Source of the DNA: Acuticoccus yangtzensis
Lineage (GTDB): Bacteria; Pseudomonadota; Alphaproteobacteria; Rhizobiales; Amorphaceae
Assembly (NCBI RefSeq): GCF_001927245.1
Contig: NZ_MJUX01000004.1
Coordinates: 1 to 64,000, forward strand
Length of the DNA stretch: 64,000 nucleotides
Direction of reading: 5' to 3'
Shown in pieces: positions 17,649-26,455 of the stretch. The notes under the pieces are model-generated. The model did no database searches. It had not been told where the DNA came from and saw nothing but the letters and a program-made list of their open reading frames with translations. The stretch's first letter is position 1. Each line of letters begins with the position of its first letter. The translations under genes were made by a program, and so were the position numbers.

Positions 17649-19094
17649 ATGCCCACTGAAATTCTGATGCCCGCCCTGTCGCCGACGATGGAAGAGGGCA
17701 AGCTCGCCAAGTGGCTGAAGTCGGTGGGGGATAATGTCGCCCCCGGCGACGTGATCGCCGAGATCGAGACCGACAAGGCGACCATGGAGGTCGAGGCGGT
17801 CGACGAGGGTACGCTCGGCAAGATCCTGGTCGAGGAAGGCACCGAGGGTGTGCCGGTGAATGCGCCGATCGCGGTGCTGCTGGGCGAGGGCGAGTCGGAG
17901 AGCGACATCGGCGCCGCCGCCGCACCCACGCCCGAAAAAGCCCCCGCATCCGAAAGCTCCGCCCCAGCGGCCGCCGCGGACGGTCCGAAGCCGACGGGCA
18001 GCCTGTCGGCGGATGCGCCGAGGCCCCCGGCCGCGCCGCGCTCCGGCCCGGCCCCGGCGGAGATGCCGGACGATCAGCCCGCCGAGCCCGATGTCCCCGC
18101 CGGCACGGAAATGAAGCAGATCACCGTGCGCGAGGCGCTGCGCGACGCAATGGCCGAGGAGATGCGCGCCGACGGCGACGTGTTCCTGATGGGCGAGGAG
18201 GTCGCCGAATATCAGGGCGCCTACAAGGTCAGCCAGGGTCTTCTGGAAGAGTTCGGGGCGAGACGTGTGGTCGACACGCCGATCACCGAGCACGGTTTTG
18301 CGGGTCTGGGCGTCGGCGCGGCGATGGCGGGTCTGAAGCCGATCGTCGAGTTCATGACGTTCAACTTCGCGATGCAGGCGATCGACCAGATCATCAACTC
18401 GGCGGCGAAGACGCACTACATGTCGGGCGGCTTCATCAAGTCGCAGATCGTGTTCCGCGGACCGAACGGGGCGGCGGCACGTGTGGCGGCGCAGCACAGC
18501 CAGGACTTCGCGTCCTGGTACGCGCACGTCCCCGGCCACCGCGTGATCCAGCCCTATTCGGCGATGGACGCGAAGGGCCTCCTGAAGGCTGCCATCCGCG
18601 ATCCCAACCCGGTCATCTTCTTGGAAAACGAGATCCTCTACGGCCAGACCTTCGAGGTTCCGGCGGAGATGGATTTCGTCCTGCCCATCGGCAAGGCGAA
18701 GGTGGAGAAGACGGGGCGGGACGTGACCATCGTCTCCTTCGGCATCGGCATGACCTATGCGATGAAGGCGGCGGCGGAGCTGGCCCAGATGGGCATCGAC
18801 GCGGAGGTGGTCAACCTTCGCACGATCCGCCCGCTCGACATCGACACGGTGATCAAGTCGGTGCAGAAGACGAACCGCTGCGTGACGGTCGAAGAGGCGT
18901 TCCCGACCTGCTCGATCTCGTCGGAAATCGGCTACCAGCTGATGGAAAAGGCGTTCGACTTCCTGGACGCTCCGGTGCTGCGCGTGACCGGCAAGGACGT
19001 CCCGATGCCTTACGCGGCGAACCTCGAAAAGCTGGCACTGCCGTCCGTCGCCGAGGTGATCGACGCGGTGAAGGCGGTGACCTACCGGACCTGA
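17649..19094 (+). CDS. pdhB: Pyruvate dehydrogenase E1 component, beta subunit with N-terminal lipoyl domain
   Basis: A 481-residue E1-beta fused to a lipoyl domain, an arrangement known in alphaproteobacteria. Residues 1-80 are a biotinyl/lipoyl domain with [13 protein letters not shown] (lipoyl lysine K43). An Ala/Pro/Glu-rich linker (about 85-155) follows, then the transketolase-like domain from [15 protein letters not shown], with [20 protein letters not shown] and the C-terminal domain ending [16 protein letters not shown]. It works with PdhA. Usually pdhC (E2) and lpd (E3) come next, but here a strong terminator sits 23 bases after the stop and a minus-strand transporter follows. Confidence 0.96.
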   Translation: MPTEILMPALSPTMEEGKLAKWLKSVGDNVAPGDVIAEIETDKATMEVEAVDEGTLGKILVEEGTEGVPVNAPIAVLLGEGESESDIGAAAAPTPEKAPASESSAPAAAADGPKPTGSLSADAPRPPAAPRSGPAPAEMPDDQPAEPDVPAGTEMKQITVREALRDAMAEEMRADGDVFLMGEEVAEYQGAYKVSQGLLEEFGARRVVDTPITEHGFAGLGVGAAMAGLKPIVEFMTFNFAMQAIDQIINSAAKTHYMSGGFIKSQIVFRGPNGAAARVAAQHSQDFASWYAHVPGHRVIQPYSAMDAKGLLKAAIRDPNPVIFLENEILYGQTFEVPAEMDFVLPIGKAKVEKTGRDVTIVSFGIGMTYAMKAAAELAQMGIDAEVVNLRTIRPLDIDTVIKSVQKTNRCVTVEEAFPTCSISSEIGYQLMEKAFDFLDAPVLRVTGKDVPMPYAANLEKLALPSVAEVIDAVKAVTYRT

Positions 19095-19117
19095 TCCGGC
19101 CCCGCATCGGAACGAAG

Positions 19118-19142
19118 AGGCCCGCTCCGGCGGGCCTTTTTC
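19118..19142 (+). terminator. Rho-independent terminator after pdhB
   Basis: AGGCCCGC (19118-19125) pairs perfectly with GCGGGCCT (19130-19137) around TCCG, and the stem runs into TTTTT (19137-19141). This is a textbook terminator 23 bases after the pdhB stop and marks the end of the pdhA-pdhB transcript. Confidence 0.9.
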
Positions 19143-19177
19143 ATGTCGGCACGGAACTTTGGAAGGTCGGCGGCAGG

Positions 19178-19366
19178 GTCAAGGATCCGCGCGGACCCAC
19201 GCGCAGGCCGCTTCTTCAGCGGGCGAGCATGGGGAGCACGGGTCCTTGACGCTGTCGGCGGCCTTCACAGCCTTGTCTCAGGTGGTCAGTCTCGGGCTTC
19301 TTCAGCCCGAACTGACCGCCTGCCCGCTGGCGAAGCGGGGGGAGCGCGAGGGGGGAACGCCCTCGC
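19178..19366. repeat. Array of short inverted repeats (hairpins) after the pdh terminator
   Basis: Five inverted repeats are packed in 190 non-coding bases. GTCAAGGA (19178-19185) pairs with TCCTTGAC (19243-19250) and encloses CCGCTTCTTCAGCGG (19208-19222). GGTCAGT-CTCGGGCT pairs with AGCCCGA-ACTGACC (19284-19317) around TCTTC with one bulge. CCCGCT pairs with AGCGGG (19323-19339), and GCGAGGG with CCCTCGC (19346-19366). Two of the loops share the sequence CTTCTTCAG. The array lies between the pdh terminator and the 3-prime end of the minus-strand MFS gene, and may be an extragenic palindromic repeat cluster or a terminator/stability element for the MFS mRNA. Confidence 0.6.
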
Positions 19367-19403
19367 AGAAGGCTCCGCCGGCACAGCGGCCTTGTCACGC
19401 CTG

Positions 19404-20621
19404 TCAAACCTCCGCCGCGATCCGCCGTGACGGCGACAGCAGCAGCGGCAGCATGGCGAGGAGTTGCAGCACGATGAGGACCAGGAAGGCGACCTTGAAG
19501 CCTTCGTAGGTGACGCCGCCGGTGTCGCTGCGCCAGGCGTCGAGGACGAGGCCGAAGCCCCATTGGCCGAGGAAGGCGACGGCGAAGACGAGGAAGTTGA
19601 GCGCCGTATTCACCCGCCCGGCCATCGCCAGCGGGAACTGGGACGAGGCGATGTTGTAGCTGTGGACGGCGACGGAGCCGACCATGGCGAAGAGGATCCA
19701 CAGCGGCGGCGTCCACGCCACGGGCAGCACGATGAAGGCGACCTCGACGGAGATGGTGACGAAGGCGCCGATGACGAGGACGGGCATGGCGAGGCCCATC
19801 CGCTCGGCACGGGAGAAGATGAACCCGTAGGCGAGGAAGCCGGTGATGAGGCCGATGGAGTTGGCGGACAGCCACAGGGCCGCGTCGGCGGGGCTCATCT
19901 CGACGATCTGCCGCAGCCAGGGCCCCGCCCACAAGCTGATGACGGACAGCATTCCGACCTGGATGACGGACGCGATGGGGGCGATGCGCCACAGGGTGCG
20001 GCTCGTCAGCACGGCCATGAACTCGCGCAGCATGAGGCGGGTTTCGGTGGTGGCGCGGGAGGGCTCGTGGCGGCGGGGCACCACGGTGAGGAGGAGGACG
20101 GCGGCGGTGAGGGTCGCGGCGGCGAGGCCCCAGAAGAGGCCGCGCCAGCCGATGAGGTCCATGGCGGCTTCGGCGGGGCCGCCGCCCAGCGCGCTGCCGA
20201 CGCCGCCGAAGGCCATGTGCAGGCCGATGACGAGGGCGCGCCGCTCGGGCGTGAACCAATGGCGGTAGGCGGTCATCGGCCCCATGAGCGCCATCGAGGC
20301 GCCGACGCCGATGAGGAAGCGCCCGAGAAAGAGATGGCCCGTCGTCGCGCCTGCGGCGAAGACGACGCAGCCCAGGGTGGCGACGAGCCATGTCGCGGCC
20401 TCCACGCGGCGCGGGCCGAAGCGGTCCATGAGGATGCCGAGGGGGATCTGTGTGGCAACGAAGCCGAGGAAATAGAGGCTCGTCATGAGGCCGAGGTCGG
20501 CGGGGGAGAGGCCGAACTCGTCGGTGACGGGGGCGCCGGCGACCGCGTTCACCACCCGCAGCATGTAGGAGAGGAGATAGGCGAGGGCGAAGGGGAGGAA
20601 GACGCGCAGGGCAAGTGACAT
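19404..20621 (-). CDS. Major facilitator superfamily transporter
   Basis: A 405-residue protein with about 12 hydrophobic segments and MFS motifs: QIPLGILMDRFGPRRVE (motif A type, loop 2-3) and RFLIGVGASMALMGPMTAYR (motif B/C type). The transported substrate cannot be read from the sequence. The ATG at 20621 is chosen as the last good start before the first helix; the frame is open 17 more codons, but these would enter the palindromic operator region. The upstream gene on the same strand is a SelD-type FAD oxidoreductase, 65 bases away. A tandem TGATCA-centred palindrome in that gap suggests a dedicated repressor. Confidence 0.85.
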   Translation of the reverse strand: MSLALRVFLPFALAYLLSYMLRVVNAVAGAPVTDEFGLSPADLGLMTSLYFLGFVATQIPLGILMDRFGPRRVEAATWLVATLGCVVFAAGATTGHLFLGRFLIGVGASMALMGPMTAYRHWFTPERRALVIGLHMAFGGVGSALGGGPAEAAMDLIGWRGLFWGLAAATLTAAVLLLTVVPRRHEPSRATTETRLMLREFMAVLTSRTLWRIAPIASVIQVGMLSVISLWAGPWLRQIVEMSPADAALWLSANSIGLITGFLAYGFIFSRAERMGLAMPVLVIGAFVTISVEVAFIVLPVAWTPPLWILFAMVGSVAVHSYNIASSQFPLAMAGRVNTALNFLVFAVAFLGQWGFGLVLDAWRSDTGGVTYEGFKVAFLVLIVLQLLAMLPLLLSPSRRIAAEV

Positions 20622-20663
20622 GGCGTTTGGATAGTGCGGCGCGTGATGCCTGAACAGGCATAT

Positions 20664-20691
20664 TGTGATCACAGACTAGACAATGATCACA
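20664..20691 (-). promoter_or_regulatory. Tandem palindromic operator upstream of the MFS gene
   Basis: A perfect 10-base palindrome TGTGATCACA (20664-20673) is followed by TGATCACA (20684-20691), with centres 18 bases apart, so nearly the same face of the helix. The block lies 43 bases ahead of the MFS start and overlaps the stop codon of the preceding gene. AT-richer palindromes of this type are bound by GntR- or TetR-class regulators. The regulator is not adjacent in this window, so its identity is unknown. Confidence 0.5.
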
Positions 20692-21910
20692 TCAACGCGC
20701 TGCCTTTTAATTGGGCCATGAAGGCTTGGTCGAGGTGGTCCTTGAGGCGCCAGACGAGCCGGCCTTCTACGGTGAGGCCGTTGCGTGTGCCGATGGCGGA
20801 GCGTCCGCCGGTGGAGAGGAGCACGAGGGCGTTGCGCTGGAGGGTGACGGGGGCCAGAGGCAGGCCTGCGGCGCGGCGGCGGATGGCCTCGGCGAGGGGC
20901 GGACCGGCGCGCACGGAGAAGACGCCGGCCTTGGGGCGCGGATCGCCCTCGCGGGTGGCGCTGTCGCCGACGGCGAGGACGTGGGGGTGCGATGTCGAGC
21001 GCATGACGGTGTCGGTGGCGAGGTAGCCGTCGGCGGTGCGGGCGAAGGGGGTCGCGGCGAGCCAGGCGGGCGGTGCGGGTCCGGTGACGGCGAGGGTGAC
21101 GTCGGCAGCGGGGACGTCGACGGTGCCGAGGCGCAGGGTGACGCTGCGCCGGGCGAGGGCGCGCAAGGCCCGCCGCCGTGCTGCTGGCGGGAAGGCGGCG
21201 AGGGGCGCTTCGGCACGATCCACCAGGGTGACGGCGGCTTCGGGGCGGCGGGCGGCGAGCGCCAGGGCGATCTCGGTCCCGGCCGGCCCGGCGCCGATCA
21301 CGGCGAAGCTGGCGGCGGCCCCGCAGGTTGGAACACCCGCGCCCGCGTCAACGGAGGCACTGGCGCTGCCGGATACGCCACTGGCGGCTGGGGCGCCGGA
21401 GATCGCGCCCCCGCAGGCCGGTGCGTCGTAAGCCGCGCCGCCGAAGGCCTCGACGTCCGAGGCTGGGCCAAGGTGCGGGGCGAGGCCGGCGACAAGACTG
21501 TCGAACGGTTTGGCGGGGATGATCGCGGGGGCGGCGAGCGGGCCGGTGCGCGCGGTTTCGGACCCGGTGTTGACGACGAGCGTGTCGAACGCGAGGCGCG
21601 TCCCGTCGGCGAGGACGAGGTGGTTCTCGACAGCCCCGGCGATGTCGCCGGACACCAGGTCCACGCCGTGGCGGGCGGCGAAGGAGGCGAGCGGGACCTT
21701 CATCGCGTCCAGAGGGTAGATCCCCTCGATCCAGCCCGGCACCATGCCCGAATAGTGTGCCGCATCGCCACGCGAGACGAGGGTGATCTCGGCCCCCGGC
21801 GGCGGCGTGCCGAGGCGGGTGAGGGCGAGCATGGCCGCATGTCCCGCCCCGGCGATGACGATGCGGTGGGTTCGGCCACGGCGGCCGCCGGTTCGGGTCA
21901 CGCCGCTCAT
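20687..21910 (-). CDS. FAD-dependent pyridine nucleotide-disulfide oxidoreductase (SelD N-terminal type)
   Basis: A 407-residue two-dinucleotide-fold flavoprotein. The FAD site is IVIAGAGHAAMLAL (about residues 17-30), followed by AHYSGMVPGWIEG, the pattern of the oxidoreductase family often fused to or placed beside selenophosphate synthetase SelD. The NAD(P)H site is FAVIGAGPAGTEIALALAAR, and HVLAVGDSATREGDPRPKAG is the second FAD contact. Between the folds is a roughly 50-residue Gly/Ala/Ser-rich insertion (residues about 150-200) not typical of the family. GAGGAG abuts the ATG at 21910, so the GTG three codons later is an alternative start with better spacing. Substrate unknown; no selD neighbour is visible. 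Confidence 0.8.
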   Translation of the reverse strand: MSGVTRTGGRRGRTHRIVIAGAGHAAMLALTRLGTPPPGAEITLVSRGDAAHYSGMVPGWIEGIYPLDAMKVPLASFAARHGVDLVSGDIAGAVENHLVLADGTRLAFDTLVVNTGSETARTGPLAAPAIIPAKPFDSLVAGLAPHLGPASDVEAFGGAAYDAPACGGAISGAPAASGVSGSASASVDAGAGVPTCGAAASFAVIGAGPAGTEIALALAARRPEAAVTLVDRAEAPLAAFPPAARRRALRALARRSVTLRLGTVDVPAADVTLAVTGPAPPAWLAATPFARTADGYLATDTVMRSTSHPHVLAVGDSATREGDPRPKAGVFSVRAGPPLAEAIRRRAAGLPLAPVTLQRNALVLLSTGGRSAIGTRNGLTVEGRLVWRLKDHLDQAFMAQLKGSALM

Positions 21911-22263
21911 CTCCTCTGCGTGTCTCGCCAGACGCCCTCGTCAGACACCGGGCGAAACGCCACGTCCAGCCGCGCCCCGCCTAGCGACCCGCCGCCCACG
22001 CCTGTGCCGCGCAGGCCGGGCCGTGCAGGTAGGGCCGCGACGGTCACGGCCGGGTCAATCGAAGTTCTGCCGCGCATGTGCCTTCCGGTCGCGGGGCGCC
22101 ACTTGCGACCCGACTCGCATCGACGTTTCCGCCCATCGCGCGGCCGCATAGGCGTGGACGAGGGCGGGTGGGCGCCCGGCGGAGGTGCGGCGGCGGTTGA
22201 CCGGCAGGAGACGAGGTCACATAGGTCAAGGCCCGATAATGTGAAGCGTGATCGCGAGTGGCA
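21911..22263. other. Divergent intergenic region between the FAD oxidoreductase and ntrY
   Basis: About 350 bases without a supported gene. They must hold the promoters of both divergent genes. On the plus strand TTGACC (22197-22202) and CATAGG (22220-22225) lie 17 bases apart ahead of ntrY, a weak sigma-70-like match. No riboswitch or small coding frame with a good ribosome binding site was recognised. Confidence 0.4.
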
Positions 22264-24462
22264 ATGGCCGACGCTGCCATCCCCTACCGTCCGCCGTTCG
22301 ATTCGCCGGTGCGCGCCTTCGGCGTCGTCGTCGTACCGCTCGCCCTCCTGGCGGTCACCGGCACCTTTCTGACGCTGACGGGTCTGACACCGATCGAGCC
22401 GACGACGAGCGTCATCGTCATCGCGCTGATCGTCAACACCATCCTCGTGATGCTGCTGGTAGGCGGCGTCATCTACGAGGCGTTCAAGCTCTTCCGCGCA
22501 CGATCGGCGCAGCGGGCGGGGGCGCGGCTTCATGTGCGCATCGTCGCCCTCTTCTCGGTCATGGCGGTGCTGCCGGCCGTGCTCGTCGCCGTGGTGGCGA
22601 CGCTGACCCTGTCGCGCGGTCTCGACCGCTGGTTCGAGGACCGCATTCAGGCGATGGTGGTCAACTCGGTCAAGGTGGCCGACGCCTATGTGGGCGAGCA
22701 CAGCCGGGCGATGACCGGCGACCTCCTCGCCATGACGCGCGACCTGGAGCGGGCGAAGAACATCTACGACCTCGAGCCGACGCGGTTCGACCGCTTCTTC
22801 CAGGCGCAGACGGCACTGCGCAACCTTCCCTCGGCCTTCCTGCTCAACGGAGCGGGCGAGGTGATCACGCGGGCGGTGGTGGAACCCTCGGTCGACCTCA
22901 GGATGCCGCCGCCGGAGGCCATGCGCGAGGCGCTGAAGGGCCGTCCGGTGCAGATCTCGCCCGGCGAGGCGGACCAGGTGGGCGGCATCATGAAGCTCGC
23001 CTCCTACCACGACACATACCTTTATATCGCCCGGCTGATGGACCCGGACGTCAACGGCTTCCTGCGCCTCACGCGGGCGAATGCGGAGGAATATATCCGC
23101 CTGGAGCAGGCGCGGCGCGGTGTCTCGGTGGCGTTCGGCCTCGTCTATGCGGGCGTCACCCTGGTGCTTCTCGTCTGCGCCATCTATCTCGGCTTCGGCT
23201 TCGCGAACAGCCTCGTGGCGCCGATCCGCGAGCTCATCGGCGCGTCGGACCGGGTGTCCAAAGGCGATCTCGACGTGGAGGTTCCTGTCCGCTTCTTCGA
23301 CGGGGACATCGCCCACCTCGGCGAGACCTTCAACGCGATGACGTCGACGCTGAAGCGCCAGCACGACGACCTCATCGCCGCCAACGACCAGGCCGAGCGG
23401 CGCCGCCGTTTCACCGAGGCGGTGCTGGGCGGCGTGTCGGCCGGTGTCATCGGCATCGATTCGGACGGGCGGGTGACCCTCGCCAACAGCTCCGCGCTTG
23501 CGATGCTGGATCTTTATGAAAGCGACATCGTCGGCCGCACCCTGACCGAGGTTGTGCCGGAGCTTCGCGCGGTGCTGGAAGGCGAGGGGGGGCTCGCCCG
23601 CCTGAGGGTCAAGCCGGAGCAGATCAGCCTGCCGCGCAAGGGCCGTGAGCGGATGATCTCCGTGCGCGCCACCACCGACCGAACCGACGTTGCGCGGCCG
23701 GGCTACGTGCTGACCCTCGACGACATCACCGACCTCGTGACGGCGCAGCGTACCTCGGCCTGGGCGGACGTGGCGCGGCGAATCGCCCACGAGATCAAGA
23801 ACCCGCTGACACCGATCCAGCTTTCGGCCGAGCGCATCAAGCGGCGCTACGGCAAGCAGATCCGCGAGGACGACCACGCGGTGTTCGACCAGTGCGTCGA
23901 CACCATCGTGCGGCAGGTGGATTCCATCGGCCACATGGTCAACGAGTTCTCGAACTTCGCGCGGATGCCGGCGCCGGCAATGGAGCGGCTCGACCTGCGC
24001 GAGGCGGTGCGTGAGGCGGTGTTCGTTCAAGGCATCGTCAACGAGCAGATCATCAAGACGACGGATCTGCCCGACGAGCCGGCCATCGCGCACTTCGATC
24101 AGCGGCTTGTGACGCAGGCGCTCTCCAACCTCGTGAAGAACGCGGCCGAGGCGATCGAGCCGACGACGGAGGCCGAGCGCGGCGGGCCGGGGCGCATCCA
24201 CACTCATCTTTTCGTGAACGAGGCGGGGGAAACCGTGGTCGACATCATCGACAACGGCATCGGTTTCCCCTCCAGCGGACGCGAGCGGCTGCTCGAACCC
24301 TACATGACGACGCGCGAGAAGGGCACGGGGCTCGGCCTCGCCATCGTCAAGAAGATCGCCGAGGAACAGGGCGGGCGGATCGAGCTGCTCGACGCTTCGG
24401 CGGTGTCGGAAAACACGCGCGGGGCGTGCGTCAGGTTCGTTCTGCCGCCGATGGTGGGGTGA
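22264..24462 (+). CDS. ntrY: Two-component sensor histidine kinase NtrY
   Basis: A 732-residue membrane kinase. Transmembrane segments are near residues 20-40, 50-70, 95-115 and 280-305. A periplasmic sensor region, a HAMP linker (LVAPIRELIGASDRVSKGDL), a PAS domain (GVIGIDSDGRVTLANSSALA), HisKA with RRIAHEIKNPLTPIQLSAER (phospho-acceptor H509) and an ATPase domain with LVKNAAEA, DIIDNGIGF and GTGLGLAIVKKIAEE follow. It phosphorylates NtrX in response to a nitrogen or redox signal. The ATG at 22264 is used; a GTG two codons earlier is possible, and neither has a good ribosome binding site. ntrB and ntrC, often just upstream in relatives, are absent here. Confidence 0.94.
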   Translation: MADAAIPYRPPFDSPVRAFGVVVVPLALLAVTGTFLTLTGLTPIEPTTSVIVIALIVNTILVMLLVGGVIYEAFKLFRARSAQRAGARLHVRIVALFSVMAVLPAVLVAVVATLTLSRGLDRWFEDRIQAMVVNSVKVADAYVGEHSRAMTGDLLAMTRDLERAKNIYDLEPTRFDRFFQAQTALRNLPSAFLLNGAGEVITRAVVEPSVDLRMPPPEAMREALKGRPVQISPGEADQVGGIMKLASYHDTYLYIARLMDPDVNGFLRLTRANAEEYIRLEQARRGVSVAFGLVYAGVTLVLLVCAIYLGFGFANSLVAPIRELIGASDRVSKGDLDVEVPVRFFDGDIAHLGETFNAMTSTLKRQHDDLIAANDQAERRRRFTEAVLGGVSAGVIGIDSDGRVTLANSSALAMLDLYESDIVGRTLTEVVPELRAVLEGEGGLARLRVKPEQISLPRKGRERMISVRATTDRTDVARPGYVLTLDDITDLVTAQRTSAWADVARRIAHEIKNPLTPIQLSAERIKRRYGKQIREDDHAVFDQCVDTIVRQVDSIGHMVNEFSNFARMPAPAMERLDLREAVREAVFVQGIVNEQIIKTTDLPDEPAIAHFDQRLVTQALSNLVKNAAEAIEPTTEAERGGPGRIHTHLFVNEAGETVVDIIDNGIGFPSSGRERLLEPYMTTREKGTGLGLAIVKKIAEEQGGRIELLDASAVSENTRGACVRFVLPPMVG

Positions 24463-24701
24463 GCCGGTGAACGCCGGCCCCCCGCGACAAAAGGGGCCCG
24501 CGGTTCGGCGATGCCGTGCTGCGGGTCGAGGAAGTCCGCCACCTGTGGCATAGGATCGGTTAAATTGACGGGCGATTCGGATTGTCGGCACGCCCGGACC
24601 CGGCCCGATCGTCTTGACGGCCCAACCAACACGCGCGACGTAGACGCGGGGTTGCCGGGCTCGTCTCTCAAAGCCGGACCGGGGCGAAGAGTGGAGCGCT
24701 G

Positions 24702-26072
24702 ATGGCATCGGACATTCTTGTCGTCGACGACGAGATCGACATTCGCAACCTGATTGCCGGCATCCTGGAGGACGAAGGCTACGAGGTTCGCACCGCGGCC
24801 GACTCCGACGAGGCGCTGGCGGCGATCGGTGCGCGCCGGCCGCAGCTCATCTTTCTCGACATCTGGCTGATGGGCTCCAAGCTGGACGGGCTGCAGCTTC
24901 TCGACACCATCCGTGCGCAGCATTCCTCGATGCCGATCGTGATGATCTCCGGCCACGGCAACATCGAAACGGCGGTGTCGGCGATCAAGCGCGGCGCCTA
25001 CGACTATATCGAGAAGCCGCTGAAGGCGGACCGGCTGCTGCTTGCGGCCGAGCGTGCGCTGGAAGCCTCGCGCCTGCGCCGTGAAGTGGACATGCTGCGC
25101 ACCAAGTCGGGCGAGTTTCAGGACCTCATCGGCAATTCGGCGGTGATGAACCAGCTCCGCTCGACCATCGAGAAGGTGGCGCCGACCAACTCGCGCATCA
25201 TGATCATGGGTCCATCCGGCTCCGGCAAGGAGCTCGTGGCGCGCACGATCCACAAGAAAAGCCTGCGTGCGGACGGGCCTTTCGTGGTCGTCTCCTCGGC
25301 CTCCATCACGCCGGACAAGATGGACGAAGCGCTGTTCGGCGCCGAGGCCAAGCCGGGGCAGGACCCGTCCGTCGGCGCGCTGGAAGAGGCGCACGGCGGC
25401 ACGCTCTATCTCGACGAGATCGGCGACATGCCGATGGAGACGCAGGCCCGCATCCTGCGCGTTCTGACGGCGCAGGAGTTCAACCGTGTCGGCGGGTCGA
25501 CGCGGGTGAAGGTCAACGTGCGCATCATCTCCTCCTCCGCGCGCGACATGCAGGAGGAGGTGGCCGAGGGGCGCGTGCGCGAAGACCTCTTCCACCGCCT
25601 CTCGGTGGTGCCGGTCCGTGTTCCCGCGCTCGCCCAGCGGCGCGAGGACGTGCCGATGCTGATCGACTATTTCCTACGCCAGACGGCGGAGAACCAGGGT
25701 CTGCCGCGCCGCATCGTCGGCGAGGACGCGATGGCCGTGCTCCAGGCGCACGACTGGCCCGGCAACGTGCGCCAGCTCAAGAACAACGTCGAGCGGCTGC
25801 TCATCCTCACCCGCGACGGCGACCCGAACGACCCGATTTCCGCCGACCTTCTTCCGAACGAGATCGGCGCCATCGTGCCGCCTTTGTCGTCCCAGGCGGG
25901 GGGCGAGCACATCATGGCGCTCCCCTTGCGGGACGCGCGCGAGATCTTCGAGCGGGACTATCTGCGCGCGCAGATCAACCGCTTCTCCGGCAACGTGTCC
26001 CGCACGGCCGAGTTCGTGGGCATGGAGCGCTCGGCGCTGCACCGCAAGCTGAAGACGCTGGGCATCGCGTGA
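24702..26072 (+). CDS. ntrX: Response regulator NtrX (AAA+ domain lacking GAFTGA)
   Basis: A 456-residue NtrC-family regulator. Receiver: DDE near residues 9-11, phospho-acceptor D53 in IFLDIW, and KPLKADRLL. AAA+ domain: Walker A GPSGSGKE at 170-177 and Walker B GGTLYLDEIGDM. The Fis-type C-terminus ends GNVSRTAEFVGMERSALHRK. The GAFTGA loop needed to contact sigma-54 is missing; the position reads ALFGAEAKPGQDPSVGALEE. That is the known state of alphaproteobacterial NtrX, which works on sigma-70-type promoters. GGAG lies 5 bases before the ATG. The stop overlaps the folB start as GTGA. Confidence 0.95.
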   Translation: MASDILVVDDEIDIRNLIAGILEDEGYEVRTAADSDEALAAIGARRPQLIFLDIWLMGSKLDGLQLLDTIRAQHSSMPIVMISGHGNIETAVSAIKRGAYDYIEKPLKADRLLLAAERALEASRLRREVDMLRTKSGEFQDLIGNSAVMNQLRSTIEKVAPTNSRIMIMGPSGSGKELVARTIHKKSLRADGPFVVVSSASITPDKMDEALFGAEAKPGQDPSVGALEEAHGGTLYLDEIGDMPMETQARILRVLTAQEFNRVGGSTRVKVNVRIISSSARDMQEEVAEGRVREDLFHRLSVVPVRVPALAQRREDVPMLIDYFLRQTAENQGLPRRIVGEDAMAVLQAHDWPGNVRQLKNNVERLLILTRDGDPNDPISADLLPNEIGAIVPPLSSQAGGEHIMALPLRDAREIFERDYLRAQINRFSGNVSRTAEFVGMERSALHRKLKTLGIA

Positions 26073-26455
26073 CCTCGGCGACGGCCCCGCTCGGCCCCGA
26101 CCGGGTCTTCGTCAAAGACCTCGTGCGGTCCATCGAGGTCGGCATCCTTCCGGAAGAATATGGCGTCACCCAGCGCGTGCGCTTCCGTGTCGGCGTGACG
26201 CTCGCCGCCGGGGCCGAGGCGGGGGCGGACGGTCTCGCCTTCAGCTACGTCACCATCCTGGAGGCGATCGACCGGGCGACGGACCGCCATGTCGGCCTGT
26301 TGGAAGATCTCGGCGAGGCGCTGGCGGCGGACCTTCTGTCCGACCCCAACGCGGGCGCGGTCGACATCATGATCGAGAAGCTGGACCGGATCGACGGCGC
26401 GGCGGTGTTCGGCCTCGAAATGCGGCGCGGCCGCGGGCAGGCGGTCGCGCGATGA
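26069..26455 (+). CDS. folB: Dihydroneopterin aldolase family protein
   Basis: A 128-residue FolB-like protein with FVKDLVRSIEVGILPEEYGV (substrate-binding Glu region), SYVTILEAIDRATDRHVGLL and the C-terminal IMIEKLDRIDGAAVFGLEMR carrying the family lysine. FolB splits dihydroneopterin to hydroxymethyl-dihydropterin in folate synthesis. The usual folate neighbours folP and folK are not here, so it could be a second copy with a related role. It starts at a GTG overlapping the ntrX stop by 4 bases and ends overlapping the next ATG by 4 bases, so translation of all three is probably coupled. Confidence 0.75.
   Translation: MTSATAPLGPDRVFVKDLVRSIEVGILPEEYGVTQRVRFRVGVTLAAGAEAGADGLAFSYVTILEAIDRATDRHVGLLEDLGEALAADLLSDPNAGAVDIMIEKLDRIDGAAVFGLEMRRGRGQAVAR

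Noticed and set aside
21907-24708. A 933-codon open frame on the minus strand
   Set aside because: It is the complement of ntrY, whose kinase motifs are unmistakable; the antisense product is His/Arg-rich with no domain.
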